DNA from: an uncultured Sutterella sp.
GTDB lineage: Bacteria > Pseudomonadota > Gammaproteobacteria > Burkholderiales > Burkholderiaceae_F
Assembly: GCA_905213905.1 (NCBI GenBank)
Contig: CAJMKD010000001.1
Coordinates: 186,001-250,000 of the forward strand
Reading direction: 5' to 3'
Length of the DNA: 64,000 nucleotides
This document shows, piece after piece, positions 24,894-33,495 of this stretch (its first letter is position 1; every line of letters starts with the position of its first letter). The notes beneath the pieces are model-generated. The model was not told the origin of the DNA. It made no database searches and was given only the letters and a program-made list of their open reading frames with translations. A program made the position numbers and the translations under genes.

Positions 24894-25063
24894 TCTTGGC
24901 TGAGCGAGGGCAGGTCTGTCGGAAAAAAGTCAGCAACAGAGGCCCTCTGCGAAACAAGCCAATTCTACGAGAGGCGCATGAAACGGACTAGGCAGAAGTA
25001 ATTCCAAAGAGGTAGTTTTTGAGTAGTAATTGAGGAATTGTCGGAAATGTTTCTATTTGTCAT

Positions 25064-25077
25064 TTAATCCAAATCAA
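25064..25077 (-). promoter_or_regulatory. FNR/ANR-type box upstream of hydA
   Basis: On the minus strand TTGAT-TTGG-ATTAA matches the FNR consensus TTGAT-N4-ATCAA at 9 of 10 fixed positions. Centred near 25070.5, it would act as a class II site at -41.5 for a start at about 25029, with GACAAT (25037-25042) as a possible -10. This implies activation of the hydrogenase operon without oxygen. Confidence 0.55.
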
Positions 25078-25180
25078 TTCTCCATCTGCAGTCTTTGCAA
25101 ATCGCTAACCATTTGAATCACTTGAAATCCCGACTAATTTGATCGGATATAGGCTGACGTGTGAAGCCTTGTCCATACAA

Positions 25181-25216
25181 AAAAACGGAACCCTTCTAAT
25201 AGAAAGGTTCCGTTTT
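25181..25216 (-). terminator. Terminator of the radical SAM gene
   Basis: AAAACGGAACC and GGTTCCGTTTT form an 11-bp perfect stem with a 13-nt loop, followed on the minus strand by a long T run. It lies 25 bp past the stop at 25242. Confidence 0.85.
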
Positions 25217-25241
25217 GTCGAACGCTTACTGAGCGCTGCGC

Positions 25242-26558
25242 TTACATGTCTTCTTCTTTGAGTGGAGCGCGCAGCTCAGCACGGACATTGTCCATTGCTG
25301 AATAGAAAGCTTTCATCATGACAAGCCCAAGGAATTTACCTGCTTCCGTCACAACGATGCGGTCCGGATCATTCGGATCGTTTTCAATAGCACCAGCGAT
25401 GCGCAACGCAAGCATCTCCTTGAAGAGATAGCGATCAACATCGACGCCATGAACTTCGCGGAAATATTTTCTTGAGAGGCGATGTGAGAATAAACCCAGC
25501 ATCAGACGGTACTGCACGATTGCATGTTTGTCGAATTTGCGTTGGCGCTCTACGCCGGTGTTGCCCTGCGCAATTCGTTCACCGTAGCGTCGAAGGCTAA
25601 AGGTATTTACGTATAGGCTATCGCCCAAGAAACTGAAGGCGCCCGAGCCGACACCCAAATATTCATCGTAGTCGACGACATATTCGTCGAACCCCTCGTC
25701 ATGCGTACGGCCGAATGTCCAAGATGTAAGGTGCTGATAGTGATCGCCGAGCGTGTCAACAATCGTTCGGTACTGGTCAGCAAGTTGGTTCCCTTTAGCT
25801 GCAATGGCCCCCTTAACGCTCTTTCTTGTCTGCGAAGTAATCATGAGCGGATAAGTCGTTACTTGGCGAGGATTGAGCTTGACGATTTTTTCCATATCGT
25901 CATGAATCGAGTCGAGCGTTTGTCCGCGGAACCCGAACATCATGTCGACATTGCAGGTAGGGAAAAGCTCTTTTGCATATTGCAGACGTTCATAGATCTG
26001 CTCACCCGAGCCGAATTTTTCGTAACGATCTGAAAGCTTCAGAATGTCGTCGTTGAAGCTTTGAACGCCGATCGACATGCGGTCGACCAAACCTTTGAGG
26101 TTCTTGAATGCGGGCGTTGTGATGATCTGCGGGTCCGTTTCGCAGGAAACCTCTTGAATTGACGGAAAAAGCTTTTTCGCGTGCTCAATCGTCTTGATGA
26201 GTTCTTCTTCAATGATGGTGGTTGTACCGCCGCCAACGTACATGGAGTGAAAGTCGTAGCCGAGCGCCTTCACGTAGTCCATTTCCTTGCGCAGATTGAC
26301 AAAATATTCACGCGCTTTCCATTCTTTGAATAGAAAGCGATGAAATGTGCAGTATGTGCAAAGTGTGCGGCAGAAGGGGATGTGTGCGTAGAGCAGATAT
26401 TTATGCCCTTCCTGCGGGAGCGGCGGATTCTTGAGAATAACCGGATCGCAGTGCAGGTAGCGCTGCGTGTAATAGTCCATCACTCGGTCCGTTACCCCGA
26501 TCATCCATTCGGGAAGAAGTTTGCGGGGTGCAGGGACGTAGCTTGATTTGTCGTTCAT
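25242..26558 (-). CDS. HemW/HemN-like radical SAM protein (coproporphyrinogen oxidase family)
   Basis: Radical SAM protein of 438 residues from the ATG at 26558 (MNDKSSYVPAPRKLLPEW). The longer frame uses a TTG 45 bp earlier and seems less likely. The cluster motif reads PFCRTLCTYCTF (CxxxCxxC), followed by YVGGGTTTIIEEEL and the SAM-binding GVQSFNDDILKLSDR. The extra Cys after the motif in true HemN (CxxxCxxCxC) is missing, so it resembles HemW or the heme-degrading HutW/ChuW branch more than HemN. A HemN_C-like domain follows at about 330-420. Its role may be heme trafficking or breakdown. It is not clearly tied to the hydrogenase genes. Confidence 0.75.
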   Translation of the reverse strand: MNDKSSYVPAPRKLLPEWMIGVTDRVMDYYTQRYLHCDPVILKNPPLPQEGHKYLLYAHIPFCRTLCTYCTFHRFLFKEWKAREYFVNLRKEMDYVKALGYDFHSMYVGGGTTTIIEEELIKTIEHAKKLFPSIQEVSCETDPQIITTPAFKNLKGLVDRMSIGVQSFNDDILKLSDRYEKFGSGEQIYERLQYAKELFPTCNVDMMFGFRGQTLDSIHDDMEKIVKLNPRQVTTYPLMITSQTRKSVKGAIAAKGNQLADQYRTIVDTLGDHYQHLTSWTFGRTHDEGFDEYVVDYDEYLGVGSGAFSFLGDSLYVNTFSLRRYGERIAQGNTGVERQRKFDKHAIVQYRLMLGLFSHRLSRKYFREVHGVDVDRYLFKEMLALRIAGAIENDPNDPDRIVVTEAGKFLGLVMMKAFYSAMDNVRAELRAPLKEEDM

Positions 26559-26662
26559 TTGTGTGTATTGCCGTGATGGGGAGCGAAAAAGCTGATTGTA
26601 CAAAAGCCAGGACGACGGTTCCGATTGTGCGTCGTCCGACTCAGGGTTATAGCGGTTAATTC

Positions 26663-28495
26663 TTAGCCGTGTGTTGCGTAAAGTTGCTCAATTTCTTTCT
26701 TGAAGCGTTGCGAAAGCGGTCCGCGCTTCAGCTTAAGCGTTGGTGTAAGAAGCCCGTTTTCGATGGTCCAAGGATCTTTCGTGAGCACAATCGCGCGTGG
26801 AAGCGCATAGTTTGGAAAATCAGATGCAGCAGCTTTCGCTCGTTTGAGCGCAGCGGTTTTTGCTGTGGGAGACGCGAGACTCTCTGGCCCTGTAGGTTCA
26901 AGTCCGAGAGAGTCTGTGAGTCGCTGCCATTCTGCTGGATCTACAACTGCAATGAGGCTGATGTAGGGCTTGTTTTCTCCGAGGATGTAAGTCTGGGCAA
27001 ACAGCGGATCCGTTTCGATTGCCGACTCCAAGTCGGCTGGCGGCACTTTTTCACCGGTCGACGTGACAATAATTTCCTTGATGCGGCCTTTGATCTTTAA
27101 AAGACCATTGGCAGTAAATTCTCCTACATCGCCGGTTTTGAGCCAACCGTCTTTGGTGAATGCTGCCGCAGAGTCTTCTGGACGCCGCCAGTATCCTTTC
27201 ATGACGGATGGGCCGCGGACCTGAATCTCATTGCTTTCTCCCAATCTAACTTCCAGGTTGCAGAAAGGCTTTCCGACCGTTTCGGGCTGATTAAGTTCAA
27301 CGCAGTTGCCCGCAATAATCGGACTGGTTTCTGTCATGCCATAGCCCTGAATGATTGGTAGCCCCAGACCGCAGAATGTCCGAGCGATTTTGGGATTGAG
27401 TGCAGCACCGCCTGAAATGGCAATTCTTAATCTGCCGCCGAATTGAGCCTGCAGCATTGATGCAACCCGCTTCAAAAGCAAGCTTCGCATCATGCCATCA
27501 AGGCAGGCACGTGCGGTTTTTTCTATCGGCAGATGATTGCGGCGGCAGAAGTCGCGCCAGCCGATTTCTACTGCCCAATCAAACATAAACCGATTCGTTG
27601 CGCTTGACTTTGACAGCATGTTTTGAACGCGTGCGTAGATTCGTTCATAAACTCGCGGTACGGAAATGATGACTGTTGGCCGTACGGTTTTTAGATCCTC
27701 TGCAAGCAGCAGGATTGAACGGTTGTAAACGATTGTGCAGCCTGTTGCCAACGCCAAGTAATAGCCGGCAGTTCGCTCAAATGTATGTGACAGAGGCAGA
27801 AATGACAAGAAGACGTCGCCAACTTGGGGCGAAACGCATTCGAGAGTTGCTTTGACGTTGCTGACAATGTTTTTATGTGTCAGCATTACCCCCTTGGGCC
27901 GACCTGTAGTGCCAGATGTATAGACAATGCCCGCGAGATCGTCTTCAAGCGGGCCTGCCGGCAACGGCATCGTTTGAGTTTCTCCAGAGCTCAGCCAATC
28001 TTCAAGTTTCATGATTTCGACGGGTTCATGCTCCTTGAAGATGTCGTCTGGTTCAGGATCGGTCACGACAACAAGGCGAAGATCCGGCATATCGACACCT
28101 GTACCCTGGATCTGACGCCAGCGAGCAAGCTTATTCGTAATAAGAACGCTTGCTTGACTGTCGATCAGAATGAAAGCACAGGCTCCCGGCGTGTCGATGG
28201 CGTGAAGCGGAACGGGAACAATGCCATTTGCAAGTGCACTTTGATCCGCGCAAACGTTGTCGATGCCATTGGGCATCAGCACGGCAGCTCTGTCACCTCG
28301 CACGAAGCCGGCTTGGCACCAGGCACGGCGCCATCGCTCGATGAGATCGCCGAGGGTGCGATATGAAATACTTTCCCAGAGATTCGTTTTTCGGTCGTAT
28401 TGACGCAACGCTTCCCTGTCTGCGTATTTTTCAATGCTGTTGCCTAACAATTCCGGCAGAGTCGTCAATCCGTCGAGTTCACTGGATCGGCCCAT
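26663..28495 (-). CDS. Long-chain fatty acid--CoA ligase (AMP-forming)
   Basis: Activates a fatty acid to its acyl-CoA via an acyl-adenylate. From the ATG at 28495 the protein has 610 residues. The AMP-binding P-loop YTSGTTGRPKGVMLTHKN, the A5 motif GYGMTETSP, the A7 motif KTGDVGEF and the hinge and A8 region IKGRIKEIIVTSTGEKVPP are all present. The catalytic Lys of motif A10 is probably in TLKLKRGPLSQRF near the C-terminus. Length and the FLPLSHTFERTAGYY segment place it in the FadD/FAA long-chain group. Its neighbours do not reveal a pathway. An in-frame TTG lies 9 bp upstream. Confidence 0.88.
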   Translation of the reverse strand: MGRSSELDGLTTLPELLGNSIEKYADREALRQYDRKTNLWESISYRTLGDLIERWRRAWCQAGFVRGDRAAVLMPNGIDNVCADQSALANGIVPVPLHAIDTPGACAFILIDSQASVLITNKLARWRQIQGTGVDMPDLRLVVVTDPEPDDIFKEHEPVEIMKLEDWLSSGETQTMPLPAGPLEDDLAGIVYTSGTTGRPKGVMLTHKNIVSNVKATLECVSPQVGDVFLSFLPLSHTFERTAGYYLALATGCTIVYNRSILLLAEDLKTVRPTVIISVPRVYERIYARVQNMLSKSSATNRFMFDWAVEIGWRDFCRRNHLPIEKTARACLDGMMRSLLLKRVASMLQAQFGGRLRIAISGGAALNPKIARTFCGLGLPIIQGYGMTETSPIIAGNCVELNQPETVGKPFCNLEVRLGESNEIQVRGPSVMKGYWRRPEDSAAAFTKDGWLKTGDVGEFTANGLLKIKGRIKEIIVTSTGEKVPPADLESAIETDPLFAQTYILGENKPYISLIAVVDPAEWQRLTDSLGLEPTGPESLASPTAKTAALKRAKAAASDFPNYALPRAIVLTKDPWTIENGLLTPTLKLKRGPLSQRFKKEIEQLYATHG

Positions 28496-28655
28496 AGCGA
28501 TCAAGTCCTAGTTTGGTTGCAAGATGAATGCGCCGTCGACGCACATCGATCGTTCGCAAGGACGCATGCATCCTTGCTGTATTGTGAGGATCTTAAGTCT
28601 AGCGGGACATTTCATGCTTGCGGTAGGTTGAAACCGCAAATTCAAACAACGTTTA

Positions 28656-28764
28656 AGCGGAGGAGGCACGCAACGCCGTCTTCAATGATTTTCAAGTAAA
28701 TTAACAGAAGTGAGCATTAACTCATAAAACTATGAGCTATAGATGTGCCAGGCAGTCCTCCGCT
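28656..28764. repeat. Widely spaced 9-bp inverted repeat
   Basis: AGCGGAGGA (28656-28664) and TCCTCCGCT (28756-28764) are perfect inverted copies about 90 bp apart. They sit in the 280-bp gap between uup and the acyl-CoA ligase gene. Inside it lies CTCATA-AAAC-TATGAG (28721-28736). No function is evident, and read as RNA they could form one long stem. Confidence 0.3.
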
Positions 28765-28775
28765 GATAATGCCCT

Positions 28776-30602
28776 TCAGACCCCCTCGATTTGTTCGCGT
28801 TTCGTTTCCAGTTCTTCCCAGCGATCGTAGCTTTCCGTAAGCGCTTCACCGATTGCTTTGAGGCGCTCGTTGTCTGCTTTAATGACTTCTACGCCTTGAG
28901 CGTGATAATCCGAAGCACTCATTTTTTCTATAAGAGCGCTCTGTTCGGCTTCGAGAGTCTCAATACGTTTTGGCAACTCTTCAAGCTCTTTGTTTTCCTT
29001 GTAGCTCATCCGAAGCTTTTGGGGCTTCACTTTATTTTTCGGCTGCAGAGGAATTTCTTTTGGTTCCTGTTTTTCTGGTTCAACAGGCTGGGGGCGCTGT
29101 GCAAGCCAATCTGAATAACCGCCTACGTATTCACGCCAGCGGCCATCGCCCTCGGGGGCGAGCACTTCCGTGACAACGTTGTCAAGAAAGCGCCGGTCGT
29201 GACTAACCAAAATGATGGTGCCAGGGTAGCTCATCAGCGTTTGCTCAAGGAGCTCAAGCGAGTCGATGTCAAGATCGTTTGTTGGTTCATCAAGAACGAG
29301 TAAATTTGCGGGAAGCGCGAAGAGCCGAGCTAGCAAAAGGCGATTTCGTTCGCCGCCGGATAGCGAACTTACGGGAACTTTTGCTCTTCTTGCAGGAAAA
29401 AGGAAATCGTTCAAGTAAGCAACGATGTGTTTCTTTTGACCCGCAATTTCCACCCAATCGGAGCCTGGAGAAATGGTTTCAGCAACTGTTTTCGTCAGAT
29501 CAAGCTGCTCTCGCAGCTGATCAAAATAAGCAATCTTGAGGTTGGTGCCGAGCCGGACGGAACCTGCATCGGGATCGATTTTGCCAAGCAGCAGTTTGAT
29601 GAGCGTGCTTTTGCCGACGCCATTGTGACCGATTAAACCGAGACGATCCCCACGCATAAGCGTGAAGTCAAGGTTTTTAACAACGGCATGGCCGGCAAAT
29701 GATTTGCAAAGGCCTTTGACTTCAGCAACGATTTTTCCGCTTTTCTCACCCGCGTCGATCTTGAGGTTGATAGATCCCATTCTTTCGCGACGTGCCGCTC
29801 GCTCACGGCGCAGTTGCTCGAGTCGGCGGACGCGTCCCTCATTGCGAGTTCTTCGCGCTTCAATGCCTTTTCGTATCCAGACTTCCTCCTGCGCCCAAAA
29901 TTTATCGAATCGACGTCTAGCAATCGTTTCCGCTTCTAGCTCTTCTTCTTTTCTGGACTCAAAGGCACTAAATGAGCCTGGATAAGAGCGGAGGATGCCA
30001 CGGTCGAGCTCGACGATGCGAGTGACAACGTTATCGAGAAATTGTCTGTCGTGAGTGATGACAACAAGCGATCGTTGATTTTTGAACTCCAAGCGGCACA
30101 GATTCTCGAGACGACGAATTGCTTCGATATCCAAGTGGTTGGTTGGTTCGTCCAACAGCAGGAGATCGGGTGCTTGAGCAAATGCGAGCGCGAGTGCGGC
30201 ACGCTTCTTTTCTCCGCCAGATGCTTTTTTGGGAGAAAGATCAGGGTTGAGGTCAAAACGATGAAGATATTCATCAAGGCGCGCTAAACGACGCCATTGC
30301 TCGCGTTCGTCACTCGCAATATCCAGCCTTCCACGTTTAATCAGGCTTTCTCTAATTGTTTCAGCGTCCGGCAGGAACGGTTCTTGCTCTACATAGCTGA
30401 CCAAGAGGCCATCCTGTTTTTGAATATCGCCGTCGTCGAGCTTAAGCTTGCTCGCCAGCACGGCGAGCATTGAACTTTTACCTGTCCCGTTCCTACCAAT
30501 GAGACCAACCCGTTCTCCGCTCTCAAGGGAAAAAGCGGCATTGTCGAGAAGCGGCAGGTCGCCCCACGCGAGACTTGCATTAAGAAGAGTGATAAGAGCC
30601 AT
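28776..30602 (-). CDS. uup: ABC-F ATPase Uup
   Basis: Soluble ABC-F protein with two ATPase cassettes and no membrane segments, acting on ribosomes or DNA structures. The ATG at 30602 (MALITLLNASLAWGD) gives 608 residues. Cassette 1 has Walker A GRNGTGKSS, signature ASGGEKKR and Walker B LLLLDEPTNHLD. Cassette 2 has GHNGVGKST, LSGGERNR and LLVLDEPTNDLD. The linker is the basic ABC_tran_Xtn helix region (RRTRNEGRVRRLEQLRRERAARRE). A Uup-type C-terminal coiled coil follows residue 540 (KENKELEELPKRIETLEAEQ), which separates it from EttA. Confidence 0.92.
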   Translation of the reverse strand: MALITLLNASLAWGDLPLLDNAAFSLESGERVGLIGRNGTGKSSMLAVLASKLKLDDGDIQKQDGLLVSYVEQEPFLPDAETIRESLIKRGRLDIASDEREQWRRLARLDEYLHRFDLNPDLSPKKASGGEKKRAALALAFAQAPDLLLLDEPTNHLDIEAIRRLENLCRLEFKNQRSLVVITHDRQFLDNVVTRIVELDRGILRSYPGSFSAFESRKEEELEAETIARRRFDKFWAQEEVWIRKGIEARRTRNEGRVRRLEQLRRERAARRERMGSINLKIDAGEKSGKIVAEVKGLCKSFAGHAVVKNLDFTLMRGDRLGLIGHNGVGKSTLIKLLLGKIDPDAGSVRLGTNLKIAYFDQLREQLDLTKTVAETISPGSDWVEIAGQKKHIVAYLNDFLFPARRAKVPVSSLSGGERNRLLLARLFALPANLLVLDEPTNDLDIDSLELLEQTLMSYPGTIILVSHDRRFLDNVVTEVLAPEGDGRWREYVGGYSDWLAQRPQPVEPEKQEPKEIPLQPKNKVKPQKLRMSYKENKELEELPKRIETLEAEQSALIEKMSASDYHAQGVEVIKADNERLKAIGEALTESYDRWEELETKREQIEGV

Positions 30603-30708
30603 GCTGGTGTTTAAAAGCTTTGGGCAAATATGTCTCGAAGACTGCATGCGGCGTAGAGCGCACTTGCAGGTTCTGAAAACAGCGGATGGTGAAAAAATAA
30701 AGCGAAGA

Positions 30709-32523
30709 CTAATGAGCCTGTTCGACGCCCTGTAGTTCAGAGTCTCGATTGCTGTCGCTTTCTAGGTTGAGAGAAGACAGAGTTTCGTCAGAATTTGCCG
30801 TTGAACCATTATTTGCCGGCATCGTGCCGGGCATTGCTTTGAAAGATTCATCATCTCGAAGAATCGGTGTTGCTTCCGTCGCATAGTTAGGGGCCAGAGG
30901 GGTTGAAGTGTCGCTTGAAAGAGGTCGTTTTACTGGCGGCAACATCGGTGTCGGTACGGGATCCGGAATTGTCTGCTGAGGGCTGATGATGATCGATTTG
31001 ACATCAGTCCTTCGTACGTCATTAAAGATTTCATCCACTTGTACAAGTGGAGTATTCGTTTCTGCAATTGGCTTGGGGGGCTGGATGTTCGGAAGCTCGG
31101 GAGTTGAAATAAGGTCAGGAGCTACTTCAATCAAATGCCCCTCTCGAACAATAATGGTCTGCGGCGTGCGGGTCACTTCGGCAGACTGTTTCCGATCCAA
31201 CTGTAGGAAGCCAGTTTCGCCATGGAACTGGATGATTTGACGCTTTATTGACCATTGCTGTGCTAGTTCGTAGGCGTCGGCGCCGAGCGCAAAAAGTCGC
31301 TTCGCTGCCAAAGAGTAAGGCATTGCCGTTTCAAAGCGAGCTTCAAAACCTTGTGCGTCATAGCGCACTATTAGAGGGCATTCGGAAAAAACGACATTTT
31401 CAAGGTCGTAGGCAAGCGCAGCAGAAGTTGAGCTTGTTCGCGGATCGCCAGGATTAGATGCGGAGGTAGCCCAGACGCGCATTTCCCGAGGAAGCCGGTT
31501 TCGAACAAGGCTTGCCGTTTGTGCATCCAGTGCCAGCAAAGATGCCTGATAAGGTGGCTCCGTTGTGGCTATTTGGGCGCGACGCTCAGCCTGGATCGCA
31601 GCAATTCTTCGCTTGAGTTGAGTGGAGCCTGCCGCATAATGCTTGCGGGCTTCCGCCGTTTTTTCTCTGTATACAAGTTCTTCTTCTTCGGTAAGTTTCG
31701 GCTCGATGCTTTTTTGTAAGGTTGGAAGTGTTTCTTCCGAAATGGTAATGACGTTGTAATTTACATGCGCAGCGGCGAGTTCCTGTTGAAATGTTTCGGC
31801 GATGCGCTGCTCCCAGGCACCTTGTGAAACCAAAATGGCGATCTGAGGGAATCCATATCGATCAGAATAGGCGGGCAGGGCTTTTACGGCCAGACGAGCA
31901 ATGTATTTCGCTTCCGTTTCTGTCGAAACCGACATCATGATTAAATTGTCGGGAACAGGCGCAGACTGCGCTTGAGAAGGAATGTTGAGGGCGACGGTCG
32001 GCAGCGGAAGAGATTCTCGGGCGGCTATATTCTCTACAGCATTGCGTTCCAAGGGGCCCACGACGACGTCAGCACCAGCGGCAACGGCAGCGTCAAGCTG
32101 GTCGTCAAGGGTGGCAGTGGACGGCGCTTCAATTAAGAGGATATTGGCTGGGCGCGCACTTGTTTTGCTTGCTGCCATAAGGCCGTTGCCGACAATTTTT
32201 GCAGCAGCCATAAAAGGAGAACCGTCCTGTGGCATCAGTAGTGCGATTGTCAGAGGACGACCTGCTTCTGCAACATCCACGGGACGCAACTGCTGAATCG
32301 ATTCAGTCGTCAATTTCGGGGCAGATACCGGTGCGCTTCCTTCCTGCTGTAACGAAGCGTCGGTATGCGAGATATTTTTTTGGACATTGACTGATGAAAT
32401 GCCTGTTGTCGGCATAGCTGTTTCCGACAGCATTTCCGACTCAGTGCACAAGCCCAAAACGGGTAAAGTTAAAAGCACTACGCTGATACAGCGGGCAGCA
32501 ATTGCCCTATTGACTTCCAACAT
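30709..32523 (-). CDS. lpoA: Penicillin-binding protein activator LpoA family
   Basis: Periplasmic protein of 604 residues. The hydrophobic N-terminus (ISVVLLTLPVLGLC, Cys at 26) looks like an export signal. The site is not a clean lipobox, so lipidation is uncertain. After a Ser/Thr-rich linker, the region from about residue 90 has the periplasmic-binding fold of LpoA C-terminal domains (LTIALLMPQDGSPFMAAAKIVGNGL, DVVVGPLERNAVENIAARE). A Pro-rich low-complexity tail covers about 480-604. It is divergent from rsmI, exactly as yraM/lpoA is in E. coli. By family it would stimulate peptidoglycan synthases at the outer membrane. Confidence 0.8.
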   Translation of the reverse strand: MLEVNRAIAARCISVVLLTLPVLGLCTESEMLSETAMPTTGISSVNVQKNISHTDASLQQEGSAPVSAPKLTTESIQQLRPVDVAEAGRPLTIALLMPQDGSPFMAAAKIVGNGLMAASKTSARPANILLIEAPSTATLDDQLDAAVAAGADVVVGPLERNAVENIAARESLPLPTVALNIPSQAQSAPVPDNLIMMSVSTETEAKYIARLAVKALPAYSDRYGFPQIAILVSQGAWEQRIAETFQQELAAAHVNYNVITISEETLPTLQKSIEPKLTEEEELVYREKTAEARKHYAAGSTQLKRRIAAIQAERRAQIATTEPPYQASLLALDAQTASLVRNRLPREMRVWATSASNPGDPRTSSTSAALAYDLENVVFSECPLIVRYDAQGFEARFETAMPYSLAAKRLFALGADAYELAQQWSIKRQIIQFHGETGFLQLDRKQSAEVTRTPQTIIVREGHLIEVAPDLISTPELPNIQPPKPIAETNTPLVQVDEIFNDVRRTDVKSIIISPQQTIPDPVPTPMLPPVKRPLSSDTSTPLAPNYATEATPILRDDESFKAMPGTMPANNGSTANSDETLSSLNLESDSNRDSELQGVEQAH

Positions 32524-32590
32524 GACTTCTCAAGCAAATATTTGGTCTGACAATTCTTTAATGGCAACAGCCGGTCTGCCGGAGCAGGAT

Positions 32591-33427
32591 ATGCCGTCGG
32601 GGGCTCTATATATGGTTGGAGTGCCCATTGGCAACCTTGGCGATATCACGCTCAGAGCGCTTTGGGTACTTTCAAGAGTCGACGCGGTGGCTGCTGAAGA
32701 TACCCGAGAAACAAGAAAGTTGTTGGATCGTTTTGGACTTTCGCCCAAACTTCTTTCCGTGCGTGAGCATAACGAACGAGCTGGCGCAGAGCAAATCATC
32801 GCGCGGCTCGATGCCGGAGAAAAAGTTGCCATGGTGACGGATGCCGGAACCCCTGCTGTTTCAGATCCTGGTGCTCGGGTTGTTGACGCTGTGCTTGATG
32901 CAGGCAAGCGGGTGATTCCTATTCCTGGCGCCAGTGCGGTAGTTACAGCATTATCCGCTGCGGGGCTGCTTGGCGAAGGCTTTCGTTTCGTCGGGTTCGT
33001 CCCGCCTCAGCCAAACGCAAGACATAGCGTGCTTTCTGAGCTTGCGCATTATGAAAGACCTTTTGTACTTTATGAGGCGCCACACCGAATTATCAGTCTT
33101 CTCGAAGAATTAGGAGCAGTTTTGCAAAGCGGACGACGTGTCGTTATCGCTAGGGAACTTACGAAAAGATTTGAAACTATAACGAGGCTGCATGCTGAAG
33201 ATCTTTCAGCGTGGGCACAGAGACACGATCCCAAGGGGGAGTATGTAATCCTCATTGATGAAATGCGCTCTTCGGGGGTAGGCTTAAACGAGGAGGCGCG
33301 CAAATGGTTGAATGCGCTTTCTTCGGAGCTCCCTGCTTCCCGGTTGTCAGCCGTTGGTGCAAAGGCAACCGGTCTTCCCAGGCAGGTTATCTATGATTTC
33401 CTTTTGGGCAACAAACGGGATAGATAA
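32591..33427 (+). CDS. rsmI: 16S rRNA (cytidine(1402)-2'-O)-methyltransferase RsmI
   Basis: SAM-dependent methyltransferase of the tetrapyrrole-methylase fold that modifies C1402 of 16S rRNA. Motifs are LYMVGVPIGNLGDITLRAL, VAAEDTRETRKLLDRF, AMVTDAGTPAVSDPG and IPIPGASAVVTALSAAG. I chose the ATG at 32591, 6 nt after GGAG, giving 278 residues. An in-frame ATG at 32522 would share the tetranucleotide CATG with the divergent lpoA start, leaving no room for promoters between the genes. The C-terminal part ends with a short helical region (SRLSAVGAKATGLPRQVIYDF). Confidence 0.93.
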   Translation: MPSGALYMVGVPIGNLGDITLRALWVLSRVDAVAAEDTRETRKLLDRFGLSPKLLSVREHNERAGAEQIIARLDAGEKVAMVTDAGTPAVSDPGARVVDAVLDAGKRVIPIPGASAVVTALSAAGLLGEGFRFVGFVPPQPNARHSVLSELAHYERPFVLYEAPHRIISLLEELGAVLQSGRRVVIARELTKRFETITRLHAEDLSAWAQRHDPKGEYVILIDEMRSSGVGLNEEARKWLNALSSELPASRLSAVGAKATGLPRQVIYDFLLGNKRDR

Positions 33428-33495
33428 TAAGGATGGTTGTGGCTTGCCCGAGGAATTCCAATTATTAAAACTAAAGAAAGTTGGAGTCTGCACTT

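Larger units (their letters stand above)
24740..25241 (-). other. hydA upstream region and long leader
   Basis: About 500 bp without a credible gene. Reading towards hydA on the minus strand it holds the terminator of the previous gene (25181-25216), an FNR-type box (25064-25077), a possible -10 element GACAAT at 25037-25042, and then a leader of nearly 300 nt. That leader contains two overlapping hairpins (24874-24893 and 24820-24878), a third hairpin at 24762-24797 and the ribosome site CGGAG about 9 nt before the ATG. Short open frames on either strand here lack good starts and family features. Confidence 0.6.

Noticed and set aside
24757..24957. A possible leader peptide in the hydA leader
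   Set aside because: It begins at TTG without a ribosome site, and its sequence runs through the paired hairpins. The structure seems the better explanation.
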